DNA of 64,000 bases, from NCBI RefSeq assembly GCF_003570885.1, contig NZ_QXJC01000006.1, positions 16,457-80,456 on the forward strand, read 5' to 3'. The notes under the pieces were generated by a model. That model had not been told where the DNA came from and ran no database searches. It saw only the letters and a program-made list of their open reading frames with translations. The DNA is from Simplicispira hankyongi (GTDB lineage: Bacteria; Pseudomonadota; Gammaproteobacteria; Burkholderiales; Burkholderiaceae_C). Positions within the stretch are counted from its first letter, which is position 1. Every line of letters begins with the position of its first letter. Of this stretch, positions 19,717 through 27,411 are shown piece by piece. Both the position numbers and the translations under genes were made by a program.

Positions 19717-20256
19717 ATGAGTGCCATTCTTCCCCCCGCAGAGCGGCTTTGGTGGAAACACCCGCTTGATCGCGTTGAAGCCGTCTGGATCGCCATTGCC
19801 TTTGCCTGGTGCATGGTCATGTTCCTCATGATGGTGTTCTGGCATGTCTACGGCAAGCAGAACCTCTCCACGGAAACCTACAAAACCACGCCGGACAAAT
19901 TCGCCGCCAAGGCACAGGCCATGGTGGACAAATACACCGTGCGCACCGAAACCGACGAGAAGATTCCGGTGGTGCATCCGCCCGTGGGCAGCGACATCTA
20001 CCTCACCGCGCGCCTCTGGGCCTGGAGGCCCATTCTGGAGCTTGAGAAAGACAAAACCTACAAGCTGCACCTGACTTCCATGGACTACAACCACGGCTTC
20101 TCGCTGCAGCCCACCAACATCAATATCCAGGTGGTGCCTGGGTACGAGCACGTGGTCAAGATCACGCCCAACCAGTCGGGCCAGTTCTCGATTGTGTGCA
20201 ACGAATATTGCGGCATCAACCACCACACGATGGTGGGACGCCTCTACGTGAAATAG
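19717..20256 (+). CDS. heme-copper oxidase subunit II with CuA site (sNOR-type NorS-like)
   Basis: A 179-aa subunit with a single N-terminal helix (about residues 20-44) and a periplasmic cupredoxin domain. The CuA ligands are visible: a His in DYNHGFSL and the CNEYCGINHHTM block (C-x3-C-x3-H-x2-M). The short single-helix form is typical of B-family oxidases and of the proposed sNOR nitric oxide reductases, whereas A-family subunits II have two helices. It would accept electrons from cytochrome c or cupredoxins and pass them to subunit I encoded 15 bp downstream. Confidence 0.85.
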   Translation: MSAILPPAERLWWKHPLDRVEAVWIAIAFAWCMVMFLMMVFWHVYGKQNLSTETYKTTPDKFAAKAQAMVDKYTVRTETDEKIPVVHPPVGSDIYLTARLWAWRPILELEKDKTYKLHLTSMDYNHGFSLQPTNINIQVVPGYEHVVKITPNQSGQFSIVCNEYCGINHHTMVGRLYVK

Positions 20257-20271
20257 CAGGAGCACAACACC

Positions 20272-21996
20272 ATGGCTGCAACTTCTGCCGCGCTGTCTGC
20301 CAGCGCCACTACCTACCGCACCTGCCCGCGCTCGGGCCTGCAATTCGAACGCAATGCCGAGCTTTTGATGAAGTTCAACGCGGTGACGGCTGTCGTCGCG
20401 CTGCTCGTTGGCGGCATCCTCGCCATTGGCGTGGTGCTGACCCGCTGGCCTGCTGTGCACTGGCTGGCTGCCGACACCTTCTACACGGTGCTTACCGCGC
20501 ACGGCATCAACATGCTCATCTTCTGGATGATCTTCTTTGAAGTCGCTGTGCTGTACTTTTGCTCGTCGACGCTGCTGCGATGCCGGATCGCCACGCCAAG
20601 AATCGCCTGGCTGGCCTACGCGCTGATGCTGATCGGCGCCGTCATGAACAACATCGATGTGTTCCGTGGCAACTCCAGCGTGATGATGACGTCCTACGTG
20701 CCGATGATGGCCACGCCCTGGTTCTACCTGGGCCTGATCCTCTTTGCCGTCGGCGCGCTGATTGCCTGCTTCGTGTTCTTTGGCACCCTGGTGGTCGCCA
20801 AGCGCGACAAGACCTACCAGGGCTCGGTGCCCCTGGTGACCTTTGGCGCCATCGTCGCGGCCATCATTGCGGTGTTCACCATCGTCTCCGGCGCCATCAT
20901 CCTGATCCCGACGTTCTTCCTGTCCATCGGGCTCATCAAGGAAGTCGATCCGCTGATCTACCGCACCATCTGGTGGGCCTTTGGCCACTCGTCGCAGCAG
21001 ATCAACGTGGCGGCGCATATCTCGATCTGGTACATGGTGGCCGCCGTGGTGTTCGGCGCCAAGCCGATGTCCGAGCGGGTGAGCCGTGGCGCTTTTCTGC
21101 TCTACATCTTCTTCCTGCAGCTTGCCAGTGCCCACCACTTGCTGGCCGACCCCGGTGTGAGCACCGAGTGGAAAGTGGTCAACACCAGCTACTTCATGTA
21201 CTTTGCCGTGCTGGCTTCGATGATCCACGGCTTGACGGTTCCCGGGGCCATGGAAGTGGCGCAGCGCGCCAAGGGCTACAACAAGGGCTTGTTCGAGTGG
21301 CTGCGCAAGGCGCCGTGGGGCAACCCGACTTTCTCCGGGGTGTTCATCTCCATCATTGGCTTTGGCTTCCTGGGTGGTATTTCGGGGGTCATGATGGGTA
21401 CCGAGCAGCTCAACCTCCTCATCCACAACACCATCTACGTGCCGGGCCACTTCCACGCGACGGTGGTGATTGGCACCACGCTGTCGTTCATGGCGCTGAC
21501 GTACTTCCTGATCCCGGTGTTGTTCAGGCGCGAGACGATTGCGCCGGGTTTGGCCAAGATTCAGCCTTACCTGTTCGGTTTCTCGATGTACTTCTTCTGC
21601 CTGGTGATGATGGGCGCCGGCACCCTGGGCGTCTCGCGGCGGCACTGGGACATGGCGTTCTCTGGCGCTGCGCTGGCCTACGAATGGCCGGGAGCGGCCT
21701 ACCTGATGATGGGTCTGGTCGGCATTGGCGGCATTGCGGCCATCACGGGCGGGGCGCTGTTCATCTACATCACGGTCGGTTCGCTGCTGTGGGGCAAGAA
21801 GCTTGACCAGGGCGTGGTCAGCCCTCGCTTTACGCCGATTCCGCCCACTGCACCGACGGCAACTGCGCAGACCTACGGCTCGGCCGGTTTCACGGCGCCC
21901 GGCACCTTTGTGCTGGCGATGGTGTTCCTGGTGGCCTTTGTCCTGTACTACTTCATCAACTGGAAGTACCTCGCACAGCTGTGGGGCCTGTCCTGA
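20272..21996 (+). CDS. heme-copper oxidase subunit I lacking the active-site tyrosine; sNOR-like nitric oxide reductase candidate
   Basis: A 574-aa catalytic subunit with about 13-14 helices. Heme and metal ligands: H77 (TAHGINM) and H395 for the low-spin heme, H393 (PGHFH) for the high-spin heme, and H239, H288 and H289 for the copper/iron site. In O2 reductases of the A and B families the helix-VI motif is GHPxxY, with a Tyr four residues after the His and cross-linked to it. Here it reads GHSSQQ, with Gln at position 243. Loss of this Tyr is characteristic of NO-reducing members such as the sNOR (NorSY) family. The order subunit II - I - (ctaB) - senC also resembles reported norSY-senC clusters. 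An unusual O2 reductase cannot be excluded. Confidence 0.8.
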   Translation: MAATSAALSASATTYRTCPRSGLQFERNAELLMKFNAVTAVVALLVGGILAIGVVLTRWPAVHWLAADTFYTVLTAHGINMLIFWMIFFEVAVLYFCSSTLLRCRIATPRIAWLAYALMLIGAVMNNIDVFRGNSSVMMTSYVPMMATPWFYLGLILFAVGALIACFVFFGTLVVAKRDKTYQGSVPLVTFGAIVAAIIAVFTIVSGAIILIPTFFLSIGLIKEVDPLIYRTIWWAFGHSSQQINVAAHISIWYMVAAVVFGAKPMSERVSRGAFLLYIFFLQLASAHHLLADPGVSTEWKVVNTSYFMYFAVLASMIHGLTVPGAMEVAQRAKGYNKGLFEWLRKAPWGNPTFSGVFISIIGFGFLGGISGVMMGTEQLNLLIHNTIYVPGHFHATVVIGTTLSFMALTYFLIPVLFRRETIAPGLAKIQPYLFGFSMYFFCLVMMGAGTLGVSRRHWDMAFSGAALAYEWPGAAYLMMGLVGIGGIAAITGGALFIYITVGSLLWGKKLDQGVVSPRFTPIPPTAPTATAQTYGSAGFTAPGTFVLAMVFLVAFVLYYFINWKYLAQLWGLS

Positions 21997-22010
21997 AACG
22001 GAGGCAAGCC

Positions 22011-22910
22011 ATGCACACCGACACGCTCCACCCCGCGCGCAGCCTGGCTGTGCAACGCACCCGCGACGTGATCTCGCTGTTCAAGCTGCGTATCGGCTCG
22101 CTCATCATGGTCACCGCCTTGGTGGGCATGGTGGTGACGCCAGGCCCGGCGCCGAGCTGGCTGCAAGTCCTGGTGCTGGCCCTGTCGGTGCTGGTCGCGT
22201 CGGCCAGCGCCGGCGCTTTCAACCAGTACGTCGAGCACGAGAGCGACCAGCTCATGGCGCGCACGCGCCGGCGGGCCTTTGTCACCGGCGCACTGCCGCA
22301 CCACCCGGCCTGGCTGGTGCTGATGGGCGCCATGCTGGTGGGTGCGGTGGCCGCTGCCTGGCTGGTGCTCAATGGCGCGGCGGCGGTGTATGTGTTCCTG
22401 GGCGCCTTCTTCTACGCCTTTGTCTATACCGTGTGGCTCAAGCGCCGAAGTGCCCTGAACATTGTCGTCGGCGGCCTGGCTGGCAGCTTCGCCGTGCTGG
22501 CGGGCGCAGCGGCCGTCAATCCCACGCTCGGGCCGCTTCCCTTGCTGCTGGCCCTGGTGCTCTTTTTGTGGACCCCGCCGCATTTCTGGTCTTTGGCTAT
22601 TGCCAATCGGGCGGACTATGCGCAGGCGGGCGTTCCCATGCTGCCGGTGGTGGTCGGCAACGAGCGCGCTGCGCGCATCGTGCTGGCCAGTACGGTGGCG
22701 CTCCTGGTGGCCTCTCTTCTGCCCGTGTTCTGGGGTGCGGGGCCAGTGTATGCCGTCGGGGCGTTGGGTGGTGGACTGCACTTCGTGCACAAGGCCTGGG
22801 TGCTGGCGCGTGAAGTGACGCGGCCCCATGCGATGTCGGCATTTTTTGCCTCCCTGATCCAACTGAGCACCCTGCTGGTGGCAGCTTGCATCGACGGCCT
22901 GGTCCGCTGA
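22011..22910 (+). CDS. ctaB: protoheme IX farnesyltransferase (heme O synthase)
   Basis: A 299-aa UbiA-superfamily prenyltransferase with about nine helices that attaches a farnesyl group to heme B. The first Asp-rich/Mg2+ motif appears as NQYVEHESDQLMARTRRR (about residues 64-81). The heme O synthase signature WTPPHFWSLAI with DYAQAGVPMLPVVVGN follows (about 186-217). ATG 22011 is preceded by GGAGG. It lies 14 bp after subunit I and serves the heme needs of the cluster together with divergent ctaA. Confidence 0.9.
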   Translation: MHTDTLHPARSLAVQRTRDVISLFKLRIGSLIMVTALVGMVVTPGPAPSWLQVLVLALSVLVASASAGAFNQYVEHESDQLMARTRRRAFVTGALPHHPAWLVLMGAMLVGAVAAAWLVLNGAAAVYVFLGAFFYAFVYTVWLKRRSALNIVVGGLAGSFAVLAGAAAVNPTLGPLPLLLALVLFLWTPPHFWSLAIANRADYAQAGVPMLPVVVGNERAARIVLASTVALLVASLLPVFWGAGPVYAVGALGGGLHFVHKAWVLAREVTRPHAMSAFFASLIQLSTLLVAACIDGLVR

Positions 22911-22923
22911 ACGAGAGTTGCCC

Positions 22924-23796
22924 ATGCGCTGTCGTCCCTCACTTGCTGCGCTGCTGCTGGCGTGGGCGATGGGGTGCGGCGCGGCGCTGTCGCTTCCTGT
23001 GCAGGCGCAAGAGGCCGTGCCGCCCGGGTCGGCGCACGGTTTCGATGTCCGCCTCGCCTTGCGCGCCAGCCAGGACGCTGTCGGACGAGAGCTGGGCGAG
23101 CACCTGTTTCGCGACCGCAATGGCCGCACGGTTGCTCTCTCGGGCTACCGGGGCAAGCCACTCCTGGTGAGCTTTATCTATACCGGATGCTTTCAGATCT
23201 GCCCCGGCACGACGCGTGCGCTGCAACAGGCGGTACAGGCGCTGGAAAAGAGCGTGGGCCCCGGGCAGTTCAATGTCGTGAGCATTGGCTTTAACCAGCC
23301 TGAGGATTCGCCCCAGGCGCTCAAGGCCTTTGCCGCAAAGTTCAACATCGGTTCCGGCAATTGGGAGTTTCTGAGCCCGCGTGCTGCCGATGTTCCGGCG
23401 CTGGCGCGCGATTTCGGGTTTTTGTTCCAGCCCACCACGGCGGGTTTTGACCATGTGCTCCAGCTGAGTCTGGTGGACGCACAAGGACGCATCGTGCGGC
23501 AGATCTATGGCGAGCAGTTGAATGCGGCCGATCTCGGCGAGCCGCTGCGGCTGCTGCTGGCAGGTGCGCCAGTAGCGCGAGAGCGCGTGCTGGAGGGGCT
23601 GTGGGAGCGCGTTCGCCTGGTGTGTACGGTGTACGACGCGAAAACTGGCAACTACCGCGTGGACTACACCTTGCCGATACAGATTGCCGGCGGCCTGACG
23701 TTCTTTGTCGTCATGATGGTGTTCTTCTTCAACGAGTGGCGCGCGAGCCGCCGCAGTGCCCGCCAGCGCCCGCCTGCGCGCCCGCGCCGCGCTTGA
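22924..23796 (+). CDS. senC: SCO1/SenC family copper chaperone
   Basis: A 290-aa exported thioredoxin-fold protein. It has a signal peptide (cleavage near PVQAQ), Cu ligands CFQIC (C-x3-C in YTGCFQICPG), and the distal His in FDHVLQLSL. Unusually for the family there is a C-terminal extension of about 80 residues ending in a membrane helix (ITFFVVMMVFFF-like, about residues 255-275), so the chaperone may be anchored at both ends. It delivers copper to CuA of subunit II. ATG 22924 is chosen over a TTG at 22918. Reported sNOR clusters also contain senC. Confidence 0.87.
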   Translation: MRCRPSLAALLLAWAMGCGAALSLPVQAQEAVPPGSAHGFDVRLALRASQDAVGRELGEHLFRDRNGRTVALSGYRGKPLLVSFIYTGCFQICPGTTRALQQAVQALEKSVGPGQFNVVSIGFNQPEDSPQALKAFAAKFNIGSGNWEFLSPRAADVPALARDFGFLFQPTTAGFDHVLQLSLVDAQGRIVRQIYGEQLNAADLGEPLRLLLAGAPVARERVLEGLWERVRLVCTVYDAKTGNYRVDYTLPIQIAGGLTFFVVMMVFFFNEWRASRRSARQRPPARPRRA

Positions 23797-23807
23797 GATA
23801 CGGGCGA

Positions 23808-25457
23808 ATGACCGTTTCATCCAGCCTGCTCCCTATCGTGCCGGTCCCCAGCGCGCCGGCGCGGCTGTGGCGCGCACTGGAGCACGGCTTCGACGCGCTG
23901 GCAGGCACCAGCGGCAATCCGCTCAAGCACCTGGGGGCTCTGGGGTTCTGGTTGCTGTGGCTGCTCGTGGGCAGTGGCGCCGTGCTCTATGCGGTGCTCG
24001 ACACTTCGGCCAGTGGCGCCTACCCGTCCATCAACATGCTCTCGCGCGAACCCCGGCAATGGGGGAGTCTTCTGCGTGGCTTGCACCGCTACAGCGCAGA
24101 TGCCATGGTGGTCGTGGTGCTGGCCCACGTTGTGCGGGAATGGATGCTGGGGCGGTTCCGCAGCTTTCGCGCGCCTTCCTGGTTGACGGGCGTGCCACTG
24201 CTGCCGCTGATGTTTGTCTGTGCCATCGGCGGTTTCTGGCTCAATTGGGACCGCCTGGGCCAGTTTTCCGCGACCGCGACGGCCGAGTGGCTGGACGCGT
24301 TGCCGGGTCTGGCCTCGCCACTTTCGCGTAACTTTCTGGGCGGCACCCAGTTGAACGACCGACTGTTCTCGCTGTTTGTCTTCGTGCACCTGGGTGTGCC
24401 GTTGCTGCTGGTGTTTGGCCTGTGGTTCCATGTCCAGCGCATCAGCCGCCCGGCGGTCTTTCCGCCGCGTGCGCTGGCCATTGGGAGCGCGCTTGCCCTG
24501 CTGGTGCTGGCCGCCGTTGTGCCCGTGCGCAGCCAGGGGCCTGCCGATCTGGGTACGGTGCCTGCAGGGCTGGCCTACGACTGGTTGCTGCTGTTCATCC
24601 ATCCGCTCACCGCCGCCACCTCCGCCGCGCTGGTCTGGGGCCTGCTGGGCGCCACGCTGGCTTTGTTGCTGGCGCTGCCCTGGCTCGGCTTTCGGCGGCG
24701 CGTTGCGGTGCCTGAGGGCCGTGCGCAGGAGGCGCAGGTGCGCTCGCCCGCAACGTCACACACCGGTTGGCGCCCGATCGCGCTGGCGCAATTGGTGGCC
24801 GAGGTAGACCCAGCCCACTGCAGTGGGTGCCGCCGCTGCGTGGAAGACTGCCCCTACGCCGCCATCACCATGGTGCCGCACCCCAGCGGCCGCGTGGGGA
24901 TGGAGCTGGCGCAGGTGCGCAGCGACCTGTGCGCCAGCTGCGGTATTTGCGTGGGTTCCTGCCCTTCGTCCACACCGTTTCGCAGCGCACAAGTGCTGCA
25001 CACAGGCATCGACATGCCGCAATGGCCCATCGATGCGCTGCGCCAGCAGATGCTCGCCGGCCTGGCCGCCTTGCCCGGACCCGAGCGCTACGTGGTGTTT
25101 GGCTGTGCGCAGGGTGCGCAGCTTGATGCGCTTGCTGCGCAGGGCGTGCTGGTGCTGCCGCTGGTGTGCACCGGCCTGCTGCCGCCGTCTTTCGTTGAGT
25201 ACGCGTTGCGCGCTGGAGCCAATGGCGTCCTGATTGCGACGTGTCGCGAGGGTGGCTGCGCTTTCCGTCTGGGCGAGCGCTGGACGCGCGAACGCCTGCT
25301 CGGCCAGCGCGAGCCGCGCCTGCGTGCCGGTGTGCCGCGGCAGGCGTGGTCGCTGGTTGCGGCCGATGCCGGTGATGAGGCGGCACTCGCGGCGGCATTG
25401 ACAGCCCTGCGCGCGCGTGCGGCAGAACCTTTCGTTCCCTTGGAGTTTTTTGCATGA
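23808..25457 (+). CDS. cytochrome b (4-His) fused to two 4Fe-4S clusters and an MvhD/FlpD-like domain
   Basis: A 549-aa fusion. Residues 40-300 form a PetB-like cytochrome b core with two bis-His heme pairs spaced 14 residues (H93/H107 and H194/H208). Residues 338-385 are a bacterial ferredoxin domain with C338-x2-C-x2-C-x3-C and C375-x2-C-x2-C-x3-C. Residues about 420-520 resemble the delta subunit (MvhD/FlpD) of methyl-viologen-reducing hydrogenases and heterodisulfide reductases (VVFGCAQGA, LVCTGLLPP, CREGGCAFRLGERW). Such a layout would move electrons between a soluble low-potential donor and membrane hemes. It starts 11 bp after senC, and its stop overlaps the next gene (ATGA). I know no characterised homologue with this exact architecture. 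Confidence 0.82.
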   Translation: MTVSSSLLPIVPVPSAPARLWRALEHGFDALAGTSGNPLKHLGALGFWLLWLLVGSGAVLYAVLDTSASGAYPSINMLSREPRQWGSLLRGLHRYSADAMVVVVLAHVVREWMLGRFRSFRAPSWLTGVPLLPLMFVCAIGGFWLNWDRLGQFSATATAEWLDALPGLASPLSRNFLGGTQLNDRLFSLFVFVHLGVPLLLVFGLWFHVQRISRPAVFPPRALAIGSALALLVLAAVVPVRSQGPADLGTVPAGLAYDWLLLFIHPLTAATSAALVWGLLGATLALLLALPWLGFRRRVAVPEGRAQEAQVRSPATSHTGWRPIALAQLVAEVDPAHCSGCRRCVEDCPYAAITMVPHPSGRVGMELAQVRSDLCASCGICVGSCPSSTPFRSAQVLHTGIDMPQWPIDALRQQMLAGLAALPGPERYVVFGCAQGAQLDALAAQGVLVLPLVCTGLLPPSFVEYALRAGANGVLIATCREGGCAFRLGERWTRERLLGQREPRLRAGVPRQAWSLVAADAGDEAALAAALTALRARAAEPFVPLEFFA

Positions 25458-25957
25458 ATCGCGTTTTCGTCCTGGCAGGCCAGGCGCTGCTGTACGGCGG
25501 TTTTGCGCTGTTGATCGGCGTTTTTTCGCACTGGCCGGCGTATGCCCCGCTTGCCGCGGATGAGGCGCTGATCAAGCTCAGTTTCGTCCACCACGGCAAG
25601 CGCATCGCAGAGTGCCGCCCTTACACGGCGGCGGAGCTCGCCAAATTGGCGCCCAACATGCGTGCGCCGCTCAAGTGCGAGCGCGAGCGCGCGCCCGTGA
25701 CGGTGGAGCTCGACATCGACGGCGCAACCGCCTACCGCTACACGGCTGCGCCGTCCGGGCTCTCGCGCGACGGCGCCTCTACCGTGTACAAGCGCCTGGA
25801 AGTGCGCTCGGGCACGCACCGCATCACCGTGCGTCTGCGCGATACCACGGCAACCAGTGGATTCAACTACCAGCACGAAGCCACCGTTGACCTCAAGCCC
25901 GCCCAGGTGCTGGTGATCGACTTCGATCCTGAGCGTGGAGGCATCGTCCTGCTATGA
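25454..25957 (+). CDS. membrane-anchored periplasmic protein of unknown function in the oxidase cluster
   Basis: A 167-aa protein with an N-terminal helix (about residues 6-28) and a beta-rich periplasmic part with two cysteines (ECRPYTAAEL and LKCERER) about 24 residues apart, and a fibronectin-like end (GTHRITVRLRDT). It overlaps both neighbours by ATGA, so it is probably made in fixed ratio with them. The general layout recalls FixH-like assembly factors, but there is no convincing motif; a role as copper or heme assembly helper or complex subunit is a guess. Confidence 0.75.
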   Translation: MNRVFVLAGQALLYGGFALLIGVFSHWPAYAPLAADEALIKLSFVHHGKRIAECRPYTAAELAKLAPNMRAPLKCERERAPVTVELDIDGATAYRYTAAPSGLSRDGASTVYKRLEVRSGTHRITVRLRDTTATSGFNYQHEATVDLKPAQVLVIDFDPERGGIVLL

Positions 25958-27411
25958 GCGCCTTGGCCCCTTCTTCTTTGGTGTCCACTGGGGCGCCTTC
26001 TGCGCGCCCTGTACCAGCTCGTGTGGCGGCCGACTATTCGCTGGCTGTCCCACAAGACGCGCGCCGCGCTCTGGCGCGCAGTTGGCTCTGGCTCGGCGTG
26101 TCGGCCTTGGTGGGCTCGGGCCTGTTCTCCATCTTGCTGGTCCTCTCGCGCACGCCGGGGGTGAACCGACTGCTGCCAGCGGCAGACTTCTTTCATACCT
26201 CGCTGGTGCTGCACGTGGATCTCTCGGTGCTGGTGTGGTTCATGGCCATGGCGGGCCTGCTCTGGAGCCTGCACGGCAGCCCGCGCGGGTTGCGCTGGGG
26301 CTGGGCCGCGCTGTGGACCTGTGCGGCCGGCACCTTGGCGATGGCGGTCGCGCCCTTCCTGAATGGGGGCGAGCCCATCATGGCCAATTACATCCCGGTG
26401 CTGCACTCGCCGCTGTTCCTGGTCGGTCTCGTGGTGTTTGGCCTGGGCGTGGGGGTGCTCGCGCTGCGCAGCATTCTGGTGGCGCCGCGCCTCGGGGTGG
26501 CGTTTGGCGGGCACGGCGCACTCGGCTTTGGCCTGGACGCTGCCGCTGTGGCAACGGTGGTGGCGTTGCTGGCCTTTGGCTGGTCGTTGGCCAAATTGCC
26601 CTTGGTGCTGCCCGGCAAGGCGTATTACGAAATCCTGTTCTGGGGTGGCGGCCATGTGCTCCAGTTCACCTGGACGCTGCTCATGCTGGTGGGATGGTTG
26701 TGGCTGGCGAACGCCTGCGGCGCGCGGCTGCTGCTGAGCCCGCGTGTCACGGTTTTCATGTTCGCACTCGCGCTGGCAGGGGTGTTCGTCACGCCCTGGG
26801 CCTACCTGGCCTATGACATCAGTTCGGTCGAGCACCGGGCGCTGCTCACCTGGGCGATGCGCGCCGGCGGCGGCACGGCCATCGTCCCGGTCGCGCTGGC
26901 GGTGGTGGTGGCCTTGTACCGCCAGCCGCTCTCGCACGCCACGCAGAACCCGCTGCGTGCGGCGGTGCTGGCGTCCATCCTGCTGTTTGGCGCTGGGGGG
27001 GTGATCGGCATCTTCATCAGCGGCAGCAACGTGCGCATCCCGGCGCACTACCACGGCTGCATCGTCGGCGTGACGCTGGCGCTGATGGGGCTGGTCTACC
27101 ACTTGCTGCCGGCGCTCGGCTATGCAGCGCCGCAAGGGCGGCTCGCAGTGGCGCAGCCCTGGGTTTACGGCCTGGGGCAGCTGATGCACATCATCGGTCT
27201 GGTGTGGTCCGGTGGCTACGGCGTGCAGCGCAAGGTGGCGGGCGCCGAGCAAGTGCTGCGCTCTAGCGGCGAGGTGGCCGGCATGGCGCTGATGGGGCTG
27301 GGTGGGCTGGTGGCCATCGTGGGTGGGGTGTTGTTCATTGTGGTGGCCGTCCGGGCGATGCGTGCAGGCGCCGCGCAGGCGGATGGCAGCGAAATGGTGG
27401 TCTCTTCATGA
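25954..27411 (+). CDS. second heme-copper oxidase subunit I homologue with an altered metal site
   Basis: A 485-aa membrane protein with 12 or more helices. Heme ligands expected for the superfamily are present: H87 (SLVLHVDLS, helix II), and H365 and H367 (PAHYHGCIVGV, helix X). In helix VI the motif is FWGGGHVLQF, with His234 but no Tyr four residues on. In helix VII, where oxidases have His-His, it has Glu293-His294 (SVEHRALL). A Glu near the non-heme metal is a theme of NO reductases, where it helps bind iron. It may belong to one of the recently proposed NOR-like heme-copper families. No subunit II lies next to it; cytochrome b fusions flank it instead. Overlaps both neighbours by ATGA. 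Confidence 0.78.
   Translation: MSALAPSSLVSTGAPSARPVPARVAADYSLAVPQDARRALARSWLWLGVSALVGSGLFSILLVLSRTPGVNRLLPAADFFHTSLVLHVDLSVLVWFMAMAGLLWSLHGSPRGLRWGWAALWTCAAGTLAMAVAPFLNGGEPIMANYIPVLHSPLFLVGLVVFGLGVGVLALRSILVAPRLGVAFGGHGALGFGLDAAAVATVVALLAFGWSLAKLPLVLPGKAYYEILFWGGGHVLQFTWTLLMLVGWLWLANACGARLLLSPRVTVFMFALALAGVFVTPWAYLAYDISSVEHRALLTWAMRAGGGTAIVPVALAVVVALYRQPLSHATQNPLRAAVLASILLFGAGGVIGIFISGSNVRIPAHYHGCIVGVTLALMGLVYHLLPALGYAAPQGRLAVAQPWVYGLGQLMHIIGLVWSGGYGVQRKVAGAEQVLRSSGEVAGMALMGLGGLVAIVGGVLFIVVAVRAMRAGAAQADGSEMVVSS

Noticed and set aside
20272..21996. Ordinary aerobic cytochrome c oxidase subunit I
   Set aside because: The helix VI tyrosine is missing and an FNR-like box precedes the cluster, so NO reductase is favoured, but an oxidase role is not formally excluded.
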